Assembly: GCA_020073385.1 (NCBI GenBank)
Contig: JAIQFH010000010.1
Span: 1 to 64,000 of the forward strand
DNA from: Terriglobia bacterium
GTDB taxonomy: Bacteria; Acidobacteriota; Terriglobia; Terriglobales; Acidobacteriaceae
Direction of reading: 5' to 3'
Length of the DNA: 64,000 nucleotides
Made by a program: the position numbers and the translations under genes. Positions 44,276-52,989 of this stretch are shown here, piece by piece (the first letter of the stretch is position 1; every line of letters starts with the position of its first letter). The notes beneath the pieces were generated by a model. It was not told where the DNA came from. It did no database searches and worked only from the letters and a program-made list of their open reading frames with translations.

Positions 44276-45871
44276 CTACGCAACAACGAGCTGCGGCTGA
44301 ACATTCTTCAGTTCTGTTGCCGGCGCAGGTTCTGGTACTCGTTTCGATTCAATCGGAGTAACGTCACTCACTACTGGAACGGGCGCAAGCTCGGTGGTGG
44401 CCGGGGCGGAGGCGGCCGTCGACGCGGCCCGACGCCTCTGGCGCGCTTTCTTTTTTTGCGGCGGTCTGATTCCGGCCGCGTCTCGCAACTCTGTGAAACT
44501 TGCTTCCAGCAATTTCTCCATCTTCCTGAGGTCAGGCGCTGCGTGCGCATCGCCGCTGAACCCGAAGTAGACCATGCCGTTGTAACTCAGGACGGCGCAG
44601 TTGACCGCCATTTCGCCACCGACGGGAACGTACGGATAGCAATGCAGCATCTTGTGGCCAAGCAGGAAGAGTGGTTGTTGCGGCCCCGGTACGTTCGTAC
44701 AGACCATGTTGAAAGGTGTAATAGGCAACTGGCTAATAAGCGGCCCGGTCATTCCCTGCATAGTTGTGGGAAAGACCCCGATCAGGCCACCCGCCAAACT
44801 GACCAACTCGGCGGCGTGTACGCCCTTTAGGAATTCGGTCCGCTTGTGGACCGCGGCCAGCAACTTTCGGGGCTGTCGAATATCTAGTGGAATAGTAACG
44901 GGAACCAGGGAGATGCGATTCCCTAACTCCGCCGTGCTGTTACTGCCGCGCAGGTTGACGGGCACCATGATGCGGAACAGTTTCCCTTTCACTCGGTCAC
45001 CGTGCAATTCACAGTAGCGGCGAATTGTCGCGGTCACCAGGGCTAGGATCACGTCATTCACACTGGTGCCGCATTTCTGTCGGATGGCCTTCACGTCGGC
45101 CAATGGAATCTCGGTGCAGGCAAACTTCTGCGGTCCACGGTAGATCACGTTGAACCGGAGGCGCTCAGTAAACGCGGTGATCTCTGGAAACAAAGTCGCA
45201 AACTCGTCTCCGGCGACGCTTCCGCCATTCGCAGCAGCACGCTGCGCCATGCTGAGCAGATCGGTCATAGCGGAGAGAATTCGTTTGACGAAGTCAGAAT
45301 ATGAGTCTACGAACCCTGCCGTAAGCGAACTCAACGGATCGAGTGGCCGGGGAACATGGAACTTGAGCTTTTTCTTGGGCAAAGGCCGCACTTCTGGACT
45401 CGGATCCAAAAGCATGCTTAGGATGCCGACTCCTGCAATACCATCAGCCAGACAGTGATGCAGGCGGAAAATCATTCCCGTGTGATTGCCCTTCAGACCC
45501 CGGACGACGACTATGTCCCACAGTGGGTGCCGCCGATCCATTACGGAGCCAAATAGTTTCGCGGCAAGGGCCTTCAGTTCTGTGTCGGTGCCATGGTTGA
45601 GTGTCACTTCGTGCACGTGGCGTCGCAGATCAAACTCAGGGTCATATTCCCAACTGGGAAGTCCAAGACCGAACGGCGCGGGTACAACACGCTTGAGGTA
45701 GCGAGGGAGGAGCGGCAGCTTCGATTCGATAAACTGAACGCATTCCTCGAACGAGACCTCACCCTCGAAAAGGCAGATGCTGGCCACATTGAGAGGCATA
45801 CCTTCCCGTTCCAGATGCAGGAAGACCGTGTCGCCCCAGGAAAGGCGGTCACTCTGCTGGTGGTTCTGCAC
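44276..45871 (-). CDS. Wax ester synthase / diacylglycerol acyltransferase (WS/DGAT)
   Basis: A 531-residue acyltransferase that esterifies an acyl-CoA to a fatty alcohol or diacylglycerol. The GTG start at 45871 has AGGAG 7 bases before it. The active-site motif HHCLADG (His-138, His-139, Asp-143) is intact; other landmarks are LSWGDTVFLHLE at the N-terminus, RHPLWDI, VNDVILALV, VPVNLRG, NMVCTNVPGP and a YNGMVYFGFSGD strand near the C-terminus. The last ~60 residues are a Lys/Arg- then Pro/Ala/Val-rich tail, probably disordered. It lies in the same block as AdhE and the lipid synthase, which argues for wax esters as product, though TAG is possible. Confidence 0.93.
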   Translation of the reverse strand: MQNHQQSDRLSWGDTVFLHLEREGMPLNVASICLFEGEVSFEECVQFIESKLPLLPRYLKRVVPAPFGLGLPSWEYDPEFDLRRHVHEVTLNHGTDTELKALAAKLFGSVMDRRHPLWDIVVVRGLKGNHTGMIFRLHHCLADGIAGVGILSMLLDPSPEVRPLPKKKLKFHVPRPLDPLSSLTAGFVDSYSDFVKRILSAMTDLLSMAQRAAANGGSVAGDEFATLFPEITAFTERLRFNVIYRGPQKFACTEIPLADVKAIRQKCGTSVNDVILALVTATIRRYCELHGDRVKGKLFRIMVPVNLRGSNSTAELGNRISLVPVTIPLDIRQPRKLLAAVHKRTEFLKGVHAAELVSLAGGLIGVFPTTMQGMTGPLISQLPITPFNMVCTNVPGPQQPLFLLGHKMLHCYPYVPVGGEMAVNCAVLSYNGMVYFGFSGDAHAAPDLRKMEKLLEASFTELRDAAGIRPPQKKKARQRRRAASTAASAPATTELAPVPVVSDVTPIESKRVPEPAPATELKNVQPQLVVA

Positions 45872-45909
45872 GACAGGACTCCTATTCAGTTGCGCGACCA
45901 GAGCGCACC

Positions 45910-46197
45910 TCAGTTCACGAAAGAAAAACGATGCGCAAGCTTCACCAGTTTGAGCACCTTATAGACATCGACGCTAACGCCGCGTAACACGACCTTGACG
46001 GATTTCTCGTCGGCGATTCGGGCAAACTCTTCCATTGCTTGCAGGGCGGTTGAGTCGATTCGTCGCACCGAAGAGAAATCCAAGACCGCTTCGCCTTGAG
46101 TGCAGTCCAGATTCCTTCCTGCCTCTTGCAAGTCAAGAACGACGCGCTCTTCATCAATGTTCAGAAACACGGCAATCATCGCCATACACACCGCCAT
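45910..46197 (-). CDS. STAS-domain protein (anti-sigma-factor-antagonist-like)
   Basis: A 95-residue single STAS domain: EAVLDFSSVRRIDSTALQAMEEFARIA contains the strand-turn-helix with the Ser/Thr (DST) that is phosphorylated in SpoIIAA/RsbV-type switches, followed by VKVVLRGVSVDVYKVLKLVKL. It starts almost at once after the adhE stop and precedes WS/DGAT by 38 bases. In other systems such proteins control partner-switching sigma regulation or bind lipids and nucleotides. No kinase or phosphatase partner is encoded nearby, so its role in this lipid operon is open; local regulation is a reasonable inference. Confidence 0.82.
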   Translation of the reverse strand: MAVCMAMIAVFLNIDEERVVLDLQEAGRNLDCTQGEAVLDFSSVRRIDSTALQAMEEFARIADEKSVKVVLRGVSVDVYKVLKLVKLAHRFSFVN

Positions 46198-46200
46198 CCG

Positions 46201-48867
46201 TTATTTGGTTTGTTCCTGCGACGAATCGCCTGCCTTGGCCGTCCCTCGCCCCTCATACGCCTTCCAGAACAGTTCGACCATTTCGGTCATCAGGGGCATG
46301 CGAGGGTTCGATCGCCATGACGGGTCGTCAAACGCAATCTTCACCAGTTCGGGTATTGCTTCCTCAAACTCTTTCTTGGAAATTCCCAACTCGGCGATCG
46401 ACTGCGGAAACTCCAGTTCATCGAGCAGTTGCGACGTCGCCGCTATCAAGTTCTTCACCTTCTCATCCACCGAATGACCGCCCAGACCAAGCAAATCGGC
46501 GACCGTCGCATACTTCTTATGCGCCACGTATCCCTTGGTGTAAGGCGACGGCATGAACTTGGTGGGTACGGAAGCGTTATACGCAATGACGTGCGGCAGC
46601 ATGAGCGCATTGGCGCGGCCGTGGGCGACGCCGAAGCGCGCGCCGAAGGCATGAGCCAGTGCGTGATTTAAGCCCACAGAAGCGTTGGAGAATGCCATCG
46701 CCGCAATACAGGCAGCGTTGTGCATCATGCAGCGAGCCTCTTCGTCATGGGGATTCTTATAAGCAATCGGCAGGTACTTGAACACCAGCCGAATCGCTTG
46801 CATCGCGTTGGAGTCGGTATAGGCTGAGGCAAAAGTCGAGACTCCAGCTTCCAGTGCGTGGGTCAGACAGTCGATACCGGTATCCGCCGTAAGGCCTTTC
46901 GGCATGGACATGACAAACTGCGGATCAACAATCGCCACATCCGGGGTCAGCGAATAGTCGGCAAGCGTTACCTTGCGCCCACGATCCTTGTCGATCAGCA
47001 CGGCAAACGGAGTGATTTCGCTTCCCGTTCCGCTGGTCGTGGAGATTGCAATCAACCGCGCCCGATTAGTTTTTTCCGTCGGGTATTGGACCACTCGCTT
47101 GCGCAGATCCAGAAAGGGCGCCGCCAGATACTCCAGGTCCGCCTCCGGCGATTCGTACTTGAGCTTCATGATCTTCGCCGCGTCGATTACCGACCCGCCA
47201 CCCAGTGCAATGATCTGATCCGCTTTGTAGAAATTAAGCGCCTCCACTCCCTGCAGGATGACCTTGACCTCAGGCTCCGCATCGGGAATGACCTGGACAT
47301 GAACGTGAGTCTTGGGGCAGATGTGACGCCGGACAATGTCCACGTGGCCGATTCGCTCCAGACTCGGATTGGTAACAATGATGGTCGAGAGCGACGGGAA
47401 CTGGCGCAGATTCTCCACCGCGTTCATGTTGAAGTAAATCTGATTGGGAACTCGGAACCACATATGGTTTTGTGTCCTGCGGGCTACGCGCTTTACGTTC
47501 AGGTAATGAAAGACGTTCACATTGTCAGTGGTGCTGTTACCGCCGCCCGTCCCGCAGCCAAAGGAAAATGTGGGTACAAGATCGTTGTAGACCGCGCCCA
47601 GTGCTCCGATGGACCCGGGAGAATTCACAATGATTCGCCCCGCGTTGATCACTTCTCCGAACTTGCGGATAACCACCTCGTTGCGCGAGAAGATGACAGC
47701 CGTATGTCCAAGACCTCCCGCATGGTTCACGTCCACACAGACCTTGAGCGCCTCACCGACCGATTTCGCCCGATAGACCGCCAATACCGGGAACAGTTTC
47801 TCGACTGACAGAGGATGTTCACGGCCCACTCCCTGAATCGGTGCAATCAGAAGTTTGGTGTGCGGCTTCACGGGCAGACCGACGAAGCGGGCGATATCGC
47901 TGGCTTTCTGGCCAACAGCCATCGGTTGCATGAACCCAGTTTGCGGATCAATCACCGTGCGCCCCAGCAGTTTGGTTTCTTTCTCGTTGCAGATATGCGC
48001 ACCCAAGTCCGAAAATTTCTTTAGCACCTCGTCGTAAATCTCATCGTCGATCACTACCGTCTGCTCGGAAGCGCAGATGGTTCCGTTGTCGAAGGTCTTG
48101 GAAACAATGATGTCAACCACGGCTGTATTCAAGTCCGCGGTCTTCTCCAAGTAGACTGGCGTATTCCCCGGCCCTACACCTAAAGCGGGCTTGCCCGAAC
48201 TGTACGCGGCCTTGACCATGCCCGGCCCACCAGTGGCATCAATCAAGCCCACATCTTTATGCTTCATCAGGTAGGCGTTGTCCGGAAGAGTGGGCGATTC
48301 CAGGCAGGTGAACACGCCCTCGGGGGCGCCATGCTTCAAAGCGGTCTCGTACATGATCCTGACCGCCTCGGCGCAACAATGCCACGCCTTCGGGTGAGGA
48401 CTGAACACGACCGCGTTCCGCGTCTTGACGGCCATGATGCACTTGAACAAGACCGTAGAGGTGGGGTTCGTAATGGGCGTAAGTGAGAAAAGGACTCCGA
48501 TCGGCTCAGCCATCTCGACCAGATTGCGCTCGGGAAGTTCGCGGATGATGCCAACCGTACGTTTGTCCTTGACGTAGTTGTAGACGAACTCACTGGCCAC
48601 CATATTCTTGATGACCTTGTCTTCCATCACCCCGAGCTTGGTTTCTTCAACGGCCAGGCGGGCGAGGTATTGTGCCTGTTCCAGTCCAGCCAGGACCATC
48701 GGTTTGACGATGCGATCTACGTCCTGCTGATTGAATTGGGTAAAGACTGCAGCGGCGGTTCTGGCTTGGCGGACCAGTCCGTCCAGGTAAGCAATGCGTT
48801 CCGCACTGAGGCTTTCTGTGTTAAGCGGGATTTGGACCCGCTCCTTTACTGCTTCGCTCGCGATCAT
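46201..48867 (-). CDS. adhE: Bifunctional aldehyde-alcohol dehydrogenase AdhE
   Basis: An 888-residue two-domain enzyme; the start at 48867 has GGAGG 5 bases upstream. The N-terminal CoA-acylating aldehyde dehydrogenase half has [12 protein letters not shown] with the catalytic Cys (~265) and [10 protein letters not shown]. The C-terminal half is an iron-dependent alcohol dehydrogenase: [34 protein letters not shown] and [20 protein letters not shown] with the metal-binding His residues. AdhE reduces acetyl-CoA to ethanol in fermentation. Here it sits two genes before a wax ester synthase, so reduction of longer acyl-CoA to fatty alcohol is plausible but unproven. It could equally just re-oxidise NADH under low oxygen. 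Confidence 0.95.
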   Translation of the reverse strand: MIASEAVKERVQIPLNTESLSAERIAYLDGLVRQARTAAAVFTQFNQQDVDRIVKPMVLAGLEQAQYLARLAVEETKLGVMEDKVIKNMVASEFVYNYVKDKRTVGIIRELPERNLVEMAEPIGVLFSLTPITNPTSTVLFKCIMAVKTRNAVVFSPHPKAWHCCAEAVRIMYETALKHGAPEGVFTCLESPTLPDNAYLMKHKDVGLIDATGGPGMVKAAYSSGKPALGVGPGNTPVYLEKTADLNTAVVDIIVSKTFDNGTICASEQTVVIDDEIYDEVLKKFSDLGAHICNEKETKLLGRTVIDPQTGFMQPMAVGQKASDIARFVGLPVKPHTKLLIAPIQGVGREHPLSVEKLFPVLAVYRAKSVGEALKVCVDVNHAGGLGHTAVIFSRNEVVIRKFGEVINAGRIIVNSPGSIGALGAVYNDLVPTFSFGCGTGGGNSTTDNVNVFHYLNVKRVARRTQNHMWFRVPNQIYFNMNAVENLRQFPSLSTIIVTNPSLERIGHVDIVRRHICPKTHVHVQVIPDAEPEVKVILQGVEALNFYKADQIIALGGGSVIDAAKIMKLKYESPEADLEYLAAPFLDLRKRVVQYPTEKTNRARLIAISTTSGTGSEITPFAVLIDKDRGRKVTLADYSLTPDVAIVDPQFVMSMPKGLTADTGIDCLTHALEAGVSTFASAYTDSNAMQAIRLVFKYLPIAYKNPHDEEARCMMHNAACIAAMAFSNASVGLNHALAHAFGARFGVAHGRANALMLPHVIAYNASVPTKFMPSPYTKGYVAHKKYATVADLLGLGGHSVDEKVKNLIAATSQLLDELEFPQSIAELGISKKEFEEAIPELVKIAFDDPSWRSNPRMPLMTEMVELFWKAYEGRGTAKAGDSSQEQTK

Positions 48868-48933
48868 TGCTGCCTCCACTGCGCTCTCTCACGTTCGCCG
48901 GGTGCACGCATTTTTCGCTCTTAATCTGTCTTC

Positions 48934-49320
48934 CTACGCGTAGTCGATCGGATTCTTCTCAAGCCAGTGCTCATCGCGGGTCTTGCTGACACGCTTCCAT
49001 GAATTGGAAGCAACGGTCGCGGTCAACTGCCGGCTCTCCCAAATCACACCAGCGCCAAACGCAACCGCTCCGCCCAATAACGCACAGACGAGGGCTCTGG
49101 TTCTGGAACGCCGCCCGGTCGCCAGGTAACCGCCCAACGCTCCCAGGCACGCGCCGATAGCGGCAGGTGCCAGTGCTTGCCGAGCCGACTCACTGAGAAA
49201 CGAAGCCAACGATTCCTCTTTGAGGAATTCGCCTTCCCCCGTGCGTGCTCCCTCCAGTGCGGAATCTACGAGCTTGCGCCCATAGTCAACATTGGATTTT
49301 GACCATTCCACAACATTCAT
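48934..49320 (-). CDS. Small membrane protein of unknown function
   Basis: A 128-residue protein with GAGG before its start. Residues ~50-95 hold two glycine/alanine-rich hydrophobic helices (APAAIGACLGALGGYLATG and ALVCALLGGAVAFGAGVIW) separated by a short basic loop RRSRTR, a compact hairpin that could sit in a membrane or at a lipid surface. The N-terminal half is a charged amphipathic helix; the C-terminus is basic and polar. I do not recognise the family. It precedes adhE by 66 bases in the lipid operon, so a link to membrane or lipid-body biology is possible. Confidence 0.7.
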   Translation of the reverse strand: MNVVEWSKSNVDYGRKLVDSALEGARTGEGEFLKEESLASFLSESARQALAPAAIGACLGALGGYLATGRRSRTRALVCALLGGAVAFGAGVIWESRQLTATVASNSWKRVSKTRDEHWLEKNPIDYA

Positions 49321-49373
49321 GGGACTACCTCACGATGCAGCCGATCGCTGCCAAGCGCTCACCTCTGTGGTGA

Positions 49374-49604
49374 CTACGCTGCCGTTTGAGAACTTTCCAT
49401 TTTCGATTCGATGAGTTCAAGCAACTCTTCGAAGGTCATGCCTCGATCGAGCATACCGATGAGATCTTGCGCGTTGAAGCCCACCGCTTCTCCTGCATGT
49501 GTGAGTCTCTCGATTGCTTCGAAAACGGAAACATCGTGAGATTCACGTAAGCGTGCGAGAAAAGCTTCGAAGGTATTAGCTGACTGGGTTCCGGCGGGCA
49601 CCAT
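49374..49604 (-). CDS. Small acidic helical protein, head of the lipid operon
   Basis: A 76-residue protein; the ATG at 49604 is preceded by a GAGG and is preferred over the in-frame TTG at 49616. It is predicted mostly helical and acidic: FEAFLARLRESHDVSVFEAIERL, then FNAQDLIGMLDRGMTFEELLELIESKM. There are no Cys or membrane segments. The C-terminal half resembles short dimerisation or adaptor helices. I do not recognise it. It is the first gene of the long co-directional block, with a perfect CRP-type palindrome about 70 bases upstream, so it marks the likely transcription start region of the operon. Confidence 0.65.
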   Translation of the reverse strand: MVPAGTQSANTFEAFLARLRESHDVSVFEAIERLTHAGEAVGFNAQDLIGMLDRGMTFEELLELIESKMESSQTAA

Positions 49605-49672
49605 CCTCGACCTCAATGCCCAAAGTAGAACTCTAGTGGTGGGCTGAGTCTACAACCCATGTCACGTCGCGG

Positions 49673-49688
49673 TGTGACCTAGGTCACA
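49673..49688 (-). promoter_or_regulatory. Perfect CRP-type palindrome upstream of the lipid operon
   Basis: TGTGACCTAGGTCACA matches TGTGA-N6-TCACA on both half sites, and the symmetry extends one base further on each side to an 18-base perfect palindrome (49672-49689). It lies 69-84 bases before the first codon of the operon. The only gene it can serve is that leftward block, since aceA ends on the other side. It implies control by a CRP/FNR-superfamily regulator. Confidence 0.72.
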
Positions 49689-49805
49689 CGGTCCCAAATG
49701 GCCTTATGTCCGCTTGCGTACACTCGAAGAAGTGAGGGCGGTGAAGGGAGACATCCTTCGTTAACGGGCAGCGACTGCTGACGGATATTGAAGCGAAGGG
49801 CAAAT

Positions 49806-49839
49806 TGCGCCCGGGCCTGAGTGTTCCAGCCCGGGCGCA
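49806..49839 (-). terminator. Strong GC hairpin after aceA
   Basis: TGCGCCCGGGC and its exact reverse complement flank a 12-base loop, giving an 11-base-pair stem 35 bases after the aceA stop. On the transcribed strand a short AATTT follows, so it fits an intrinsic terminator with a weak U-tract. It separates aceA from the lipid operon. Confidence 0.7.
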
Positions 49840-49873
49840 CCGTAGAGAGAAATCTGTCGTCGATTGATGCGGT

Positions 49874-51271
49874 TTAGTCGCCGGAAGGCATGAGCGACTC
49901 TTCCATCGGCATGATTTCCGGCATAACGGACGGGCACTCGCCCAGGATTGGCTGGCAGGCCGCATTCGGGCCATGCTTTGGCTGCGCTTGCGACTGGATC
50001 CCGGCAAACTGCTCCTGCTCGGTCGACCCTTCCAGTGCCGTAGTCGAGGCGGTGCCGGCGGCGATCACCTGTGTGAGCGCGTCGAAGTATCCAGTGCCCA
50101 CGAAGCGCTGGTGCTTCACGGCCTCGTATCCGTACTGGGTTTCCCGGGCGAACTCCTTTTCCTGCAGGCGGGAGTACGCAGTCATGCCGCTGTCCTTATA
50201 TCCGCGCGCCAGTTCGAACATGCTCAAGTTCAAAGCGTGGAATCCGGCCAGCGTAACAAACTGGAACTTGTATCCCATCTTCGCGAGTTCCCGCTGGAAG
50301 GTGGCGATGGTTCGATCGTCCAAGTTCTTCTTCCAATTGAAAGACGGCGAGCAGTTGTATGCGAGCATCTTACCCGGATACTCGGCATGCACGGCCTCTG
50401 CAAAGCGGCGTGCTTCCTCGACATCAGGATGCGAGGTCTCACACCAGATGAGGTCGGCATATGGGGCGTAGGCAATGCCGCGCGCGATGGCCGACTCCAG
50501 TCCTCCGCGAATTCCGAAGAAACCTTCCGAGGTGCGTTCTCCGGTGATGAACTTACGGTCGCGCGGATCGATGTCGCTGGTCAGCAAGTGAGCGCTGTCG
50601 GCATCGGTGCGCGCCATGATCAGAGTGGGCACGCCTAGCACATCGGCAGCCAGACGAGCCGCAACCAACTTCTGAATGGCCTCCGAGGTCGGCACCAGGA
50701 CTTTTCCGCCGAGGTGTCCACACTTCTTCGCCGAAGACAGCTGGTCCTCGAAGTGGACGCAAGCCGCCCCGGCCTCGATCATCGCCTTCATCAATTCGAA
50801 GGCGTTCAAGGTGCCACCGAATCCGGCTTCGGCATCGGCCACGATCGGAGCCATCCAGTAAAGCCCGTTCTTTCCGTCAAGGTGATGAATCTGGTCGGCA
50901 CGCATCAGGGCGTTGTTGATGCGACGGACAACGTTGGGAACACTATCGGCTGGGTACAAGCTCTGATCCGGATACATCTGCCCCGCGTCGTTGGCGTCTG
51001 CTGCCACTTGCCAGCCGCTGAGGTAAATAGCCTTTAAACCGGCCTGCACCTGCTGCATCGCCTGGTTACCGGTGAGGGCACCTAGTGCCGGCACGTAAGT
51101 TTCGTTATGCAGCAGCCACCAGAGCCTCTCTGCGCCGAGGCGGGCCAACGTGTGCTCCACCTGGATGGAGCCCCGCAATTTGGCGACGTCCTGCGCGCTG
51201 TACGGGCGTTTGACGCCTGTCCAGCGGGGATCCGTGTTCCATTGTTGTTCTAGGGTATTTTGCGAGCGCAT
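49874..51271 (-). CDS. aceA: Isocitrate lyase
   Basis: A 465-residue enzyme splitting isocitrate into glyoxylate and succinate, the first step of the glyoxylate shunt. I start it at 51271 (AGAGGAG 8 bases before; the frame is open far upstream but the family starts here, [17 protein letters not shown]). The catalytic loop [16 protein letters not shown] is intact, with [28 protein letters not shown] and [15 protein letters not shown]. The last ~35 residues are a Gln/Pro/Met-rich tail not needed for the fold. It is transcribed divergently from malate synthase across 150 bases that contain repeated elements, and ends at a hairpin. It lets the cell grow on fatty acids or acetate. Confidence 0.97.
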   Translation of the reverse strand: MRSQNTLEQQWNTDPRWTGVKRPYSAQDVAKLRGSIQVEHTLARLGAERLWWLLHNETYVPALGALTGNQAMQQVQAGLKAIYLSGWQVAADANDAGQMYPDQSLYPADSVPNVVRRINNALMRADQIHHLDGKNGLYWMAPIVADAEAGFGGTLNAFELMKAMIEAGAACVHFEDQLSSAKKCGHLGGKVLVPTSEAIQKLVAARLAADVLGVPTLIMARTDADSAHLLTSDIDPRDRKFITGERTSEGFFGIRGGLESAIARGIAYAPYADLIWCETSHPDVEEARRFAEAVHAEYPGKMLAYNCSPSFNWKKNLDDRTIATFQRELAKMGYKFQFVTLAGFHALNLSMFELARGYKDSGMTAYSRLQEKEFARETQYGYEAVKHQRFVGTGYFDALTQVIAAGTASTTALEGSTEQEQFAGIQSQAQPKHGPNAACQPILGECPSVMPEIMPMEESLMPSGD

Positions 51272-51345
51272 GTCTGAAGTCTCCTCTGGCGTTTGTGCCG
51301 GTCTGGTTCCAGTAGAGCGCATCACAGGAAACGCCACAAACGGGC

Positions 51346-51379
51346 TAGTCCGTTTTGTCCCGGTAGTCCGTTTTGTCCC
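51346..51379. promoter_or_regulatory. Direct repeats in the divergent aceA/aceB promoter region
   Basis: TAGTCCGTTTTGTCCC occurs at 51346-51361 and again at 51364-51379, an 18-base period that would put both copies nearly on the same helix side. Just before the first copy, ACAAACGG (51337-51344) forms an imperfect inverted repeat with CCGTTTTGT. This looks like an operator for a regulator of the glyoxylate shunt; the TPR/Fis-type gene downstream of aceB is the nearest candidate. Confidence 0.6.
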
Positions 51380-51421
51380 ACCGGCAAGGCATGCTCTCCC
51401 GAAGAGCCGTACCATACGCAC

Positions 51422-52963
51422 ATGGCCACCATCGCGACCCGCAATGAAATCGAAACCCAGATCCTTACCCCGCAAGCAAGCCTCTTCCTGACCCGCATGG
51501 CACGCAAGTTCGAACCCCGCCGTCTCGAACTTCTTGAGCGCCGGCGGACCCGGCAGATGGAGATCGATGCCGGCGCCTTGCCCGGCTTCCTTCCGGAGAC
51601 AGCACCTATCCGCGAATCGGCATGGACGGTCGCGCCCATCCCGCAGGACTTGCTCGACCGGCGCGTCGAGATCACCGGCCCCGTCGACCGGAAGATGATC
51701 ATCAATGCGCTGAACTCCGGCGCCAGTGTATTCATGGCGGATTTTGAAGATTCGAATTCTCCCACCTGGATGAACAATCTCGAGGGACAGGCGAATCTCC
51801 GAGATGCGGTCGATGGCACCATCAGCTTCGTGAGCCCGGAAGGAAAGCGTTATCAACTCAATAACCGTGTAGCAACGTTGCTGGTGCGTCCTCGGGGCTG
51901 GCATTTGGACGAAAGACATTTTCTGGTGGATGGAAGGCCCATCTCCGGTTCCCTGTTCGACTTCGGACTTTACTTCTTCCACAATGCGCAGCGGCTGATC
52001 CGCAAAGGAACCGGACCGTACTTCTATTTGCCAAAGTTAGAGAGTCATCTGGAAGCGCGCCTGTGGAACGACGTGTTCTGTTTTGCGCAGGATGAACTCG
52101 GCATCCCGCGCGGCACGATCCGTGCCACCGTGCTGATCGAAACGATTCTGGCCGCCTTCGAGATGGACGAGATTCTCTATGAACTGCGGGAGCACTCTTC
52201 GGGGCTGAACTGCGGCCGCTGGGACTACATTTTTAGCTACATCAAGAAATTCCGGAACCGCCCGGACTTTGTATTGCCCGACCGCTCCACTCTCACCATG
52301 GAGAAGCATTTCCTGAAGTCCTATGTAGAACTGCTGATCCAAACCTGCCACCGGCGCGGGATTCACGCTATGGGCGGGATGGCGGCACAGATTCCGATCA
52401 AGAACGATCCTGCAGCCAATGAAAAAGCGCTGGAGAAAGTGCGCCAGGACAAGTTGCGGGAAGTGACTGCCGGCCACGATGGCACATGGGTCGCGCACCC
52501 CGGGCTGGTGCCCATCGCCAAGGAAGTGTTCGATCAGCACATGAAAGAACCGAATCAGATCAGCCGCCGGCGCGAGGATGTGCAAGTCAAGGCGACAGAT
52601 CTGCTTAACGTCACTGAAGGCAAGATGACAGAAGAGGGTCTGCGCTGGAACATCGACGTCGGATTGCAATATCTGGAGTCATGGCTGCGCGGTTCCGGCT
52701 GCGTTCCCATCTACAACCTGATGGAAGACGCTGCCACGGCGGAAATCTGCCGTTCCCAGGTGTGGCAGTGGGTAAAACACGGGGCCACGCTCGCCGACGG
52801 CCGTCCTGTCACGCAAGACATGATCCGCCAGGTAATTGGCGAGCAAAAGAATAAGTTGAAGGGCGGCCGCATGGCGGAAGCGGCGGAGATTTTCGAGCGA
52901 ATGATGACCTGCGAGGATTTCGCAGAATTCCTGACCTTGGAGGCATATGATTACATCGACTAG
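51422..52963 (+). CDS. aceB: Malate synthase A
   Basis: A 513-residue enzyme that condenses glyoxylate with acetyl-CoA to malate. I start it at 51422 ([13 protein letters not shown]); the longer open frame overlaps the promoter region. Landmarks: [13 protein letters not shown] in the first third, [14 protein letters not shown], the acid-base region [53 protein letters not shown] and [15 protein letters not shown] near the active site, and [15 protein letters not shown]. The size and motifs are those of the A form rather than the larger G form. It works with the divergent aceA and is followed 26 bases later by a TPR regulator gene on the same strand. Confidence 0.97.
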   Translation: MATIATRNEIETQILTPQASLFLTRMARKFEPRRLELLERRRTRQMEIDAGALPGFLPETAPIRESAWTVAPIPQDLLDRRVEITGPVDRKMIINALNSGASVFMADFEDSNSPTWMNNLEGQANLRDAVDGTISFVSPEGKRYQLNNRVATLLVRPRGWHLDERHFLVDGRPISGSLFDFGLYFFHNAQRLIRKGTGPYFYLPKLESHLEARLWNDVFCFAQDELGIPRGTIRATVLIETILAAFEMDEILYELREHSSGLNCGRWDYIFSYIKKFRNRPDFVLPDRSTLTMEKHFLKSYVELLIQTCHRRGIHAMGGMAAQIPIKNDPAANEKALEKVRQDKLREVTAGHDGTWVAHPGLVPIAKEVFDQHMKEPNQISRRREDVQVKATDLLNVTEGKMTEEGLRWNIDVGLQYLESWLRGSGCVPIYNLMEDAATAEICRSQVWQWVKHGATLADGRPVTQDMIRQVIGEQKNKLKGGRMAEAAEIFERMMTCEDFAEFLTLEAYDYID

Positions 52964-52989
52964 GAACAGGCAAGGCGCCTGCGCGGACG

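Noticed and set aside
49874-51982. A 702-residue version of isocitrate lyase with a ~237-residue N-terminal extension
   Set aside because: The extension is antisense to aceB and has no domain; the family start with its ribosome site is at 51271.
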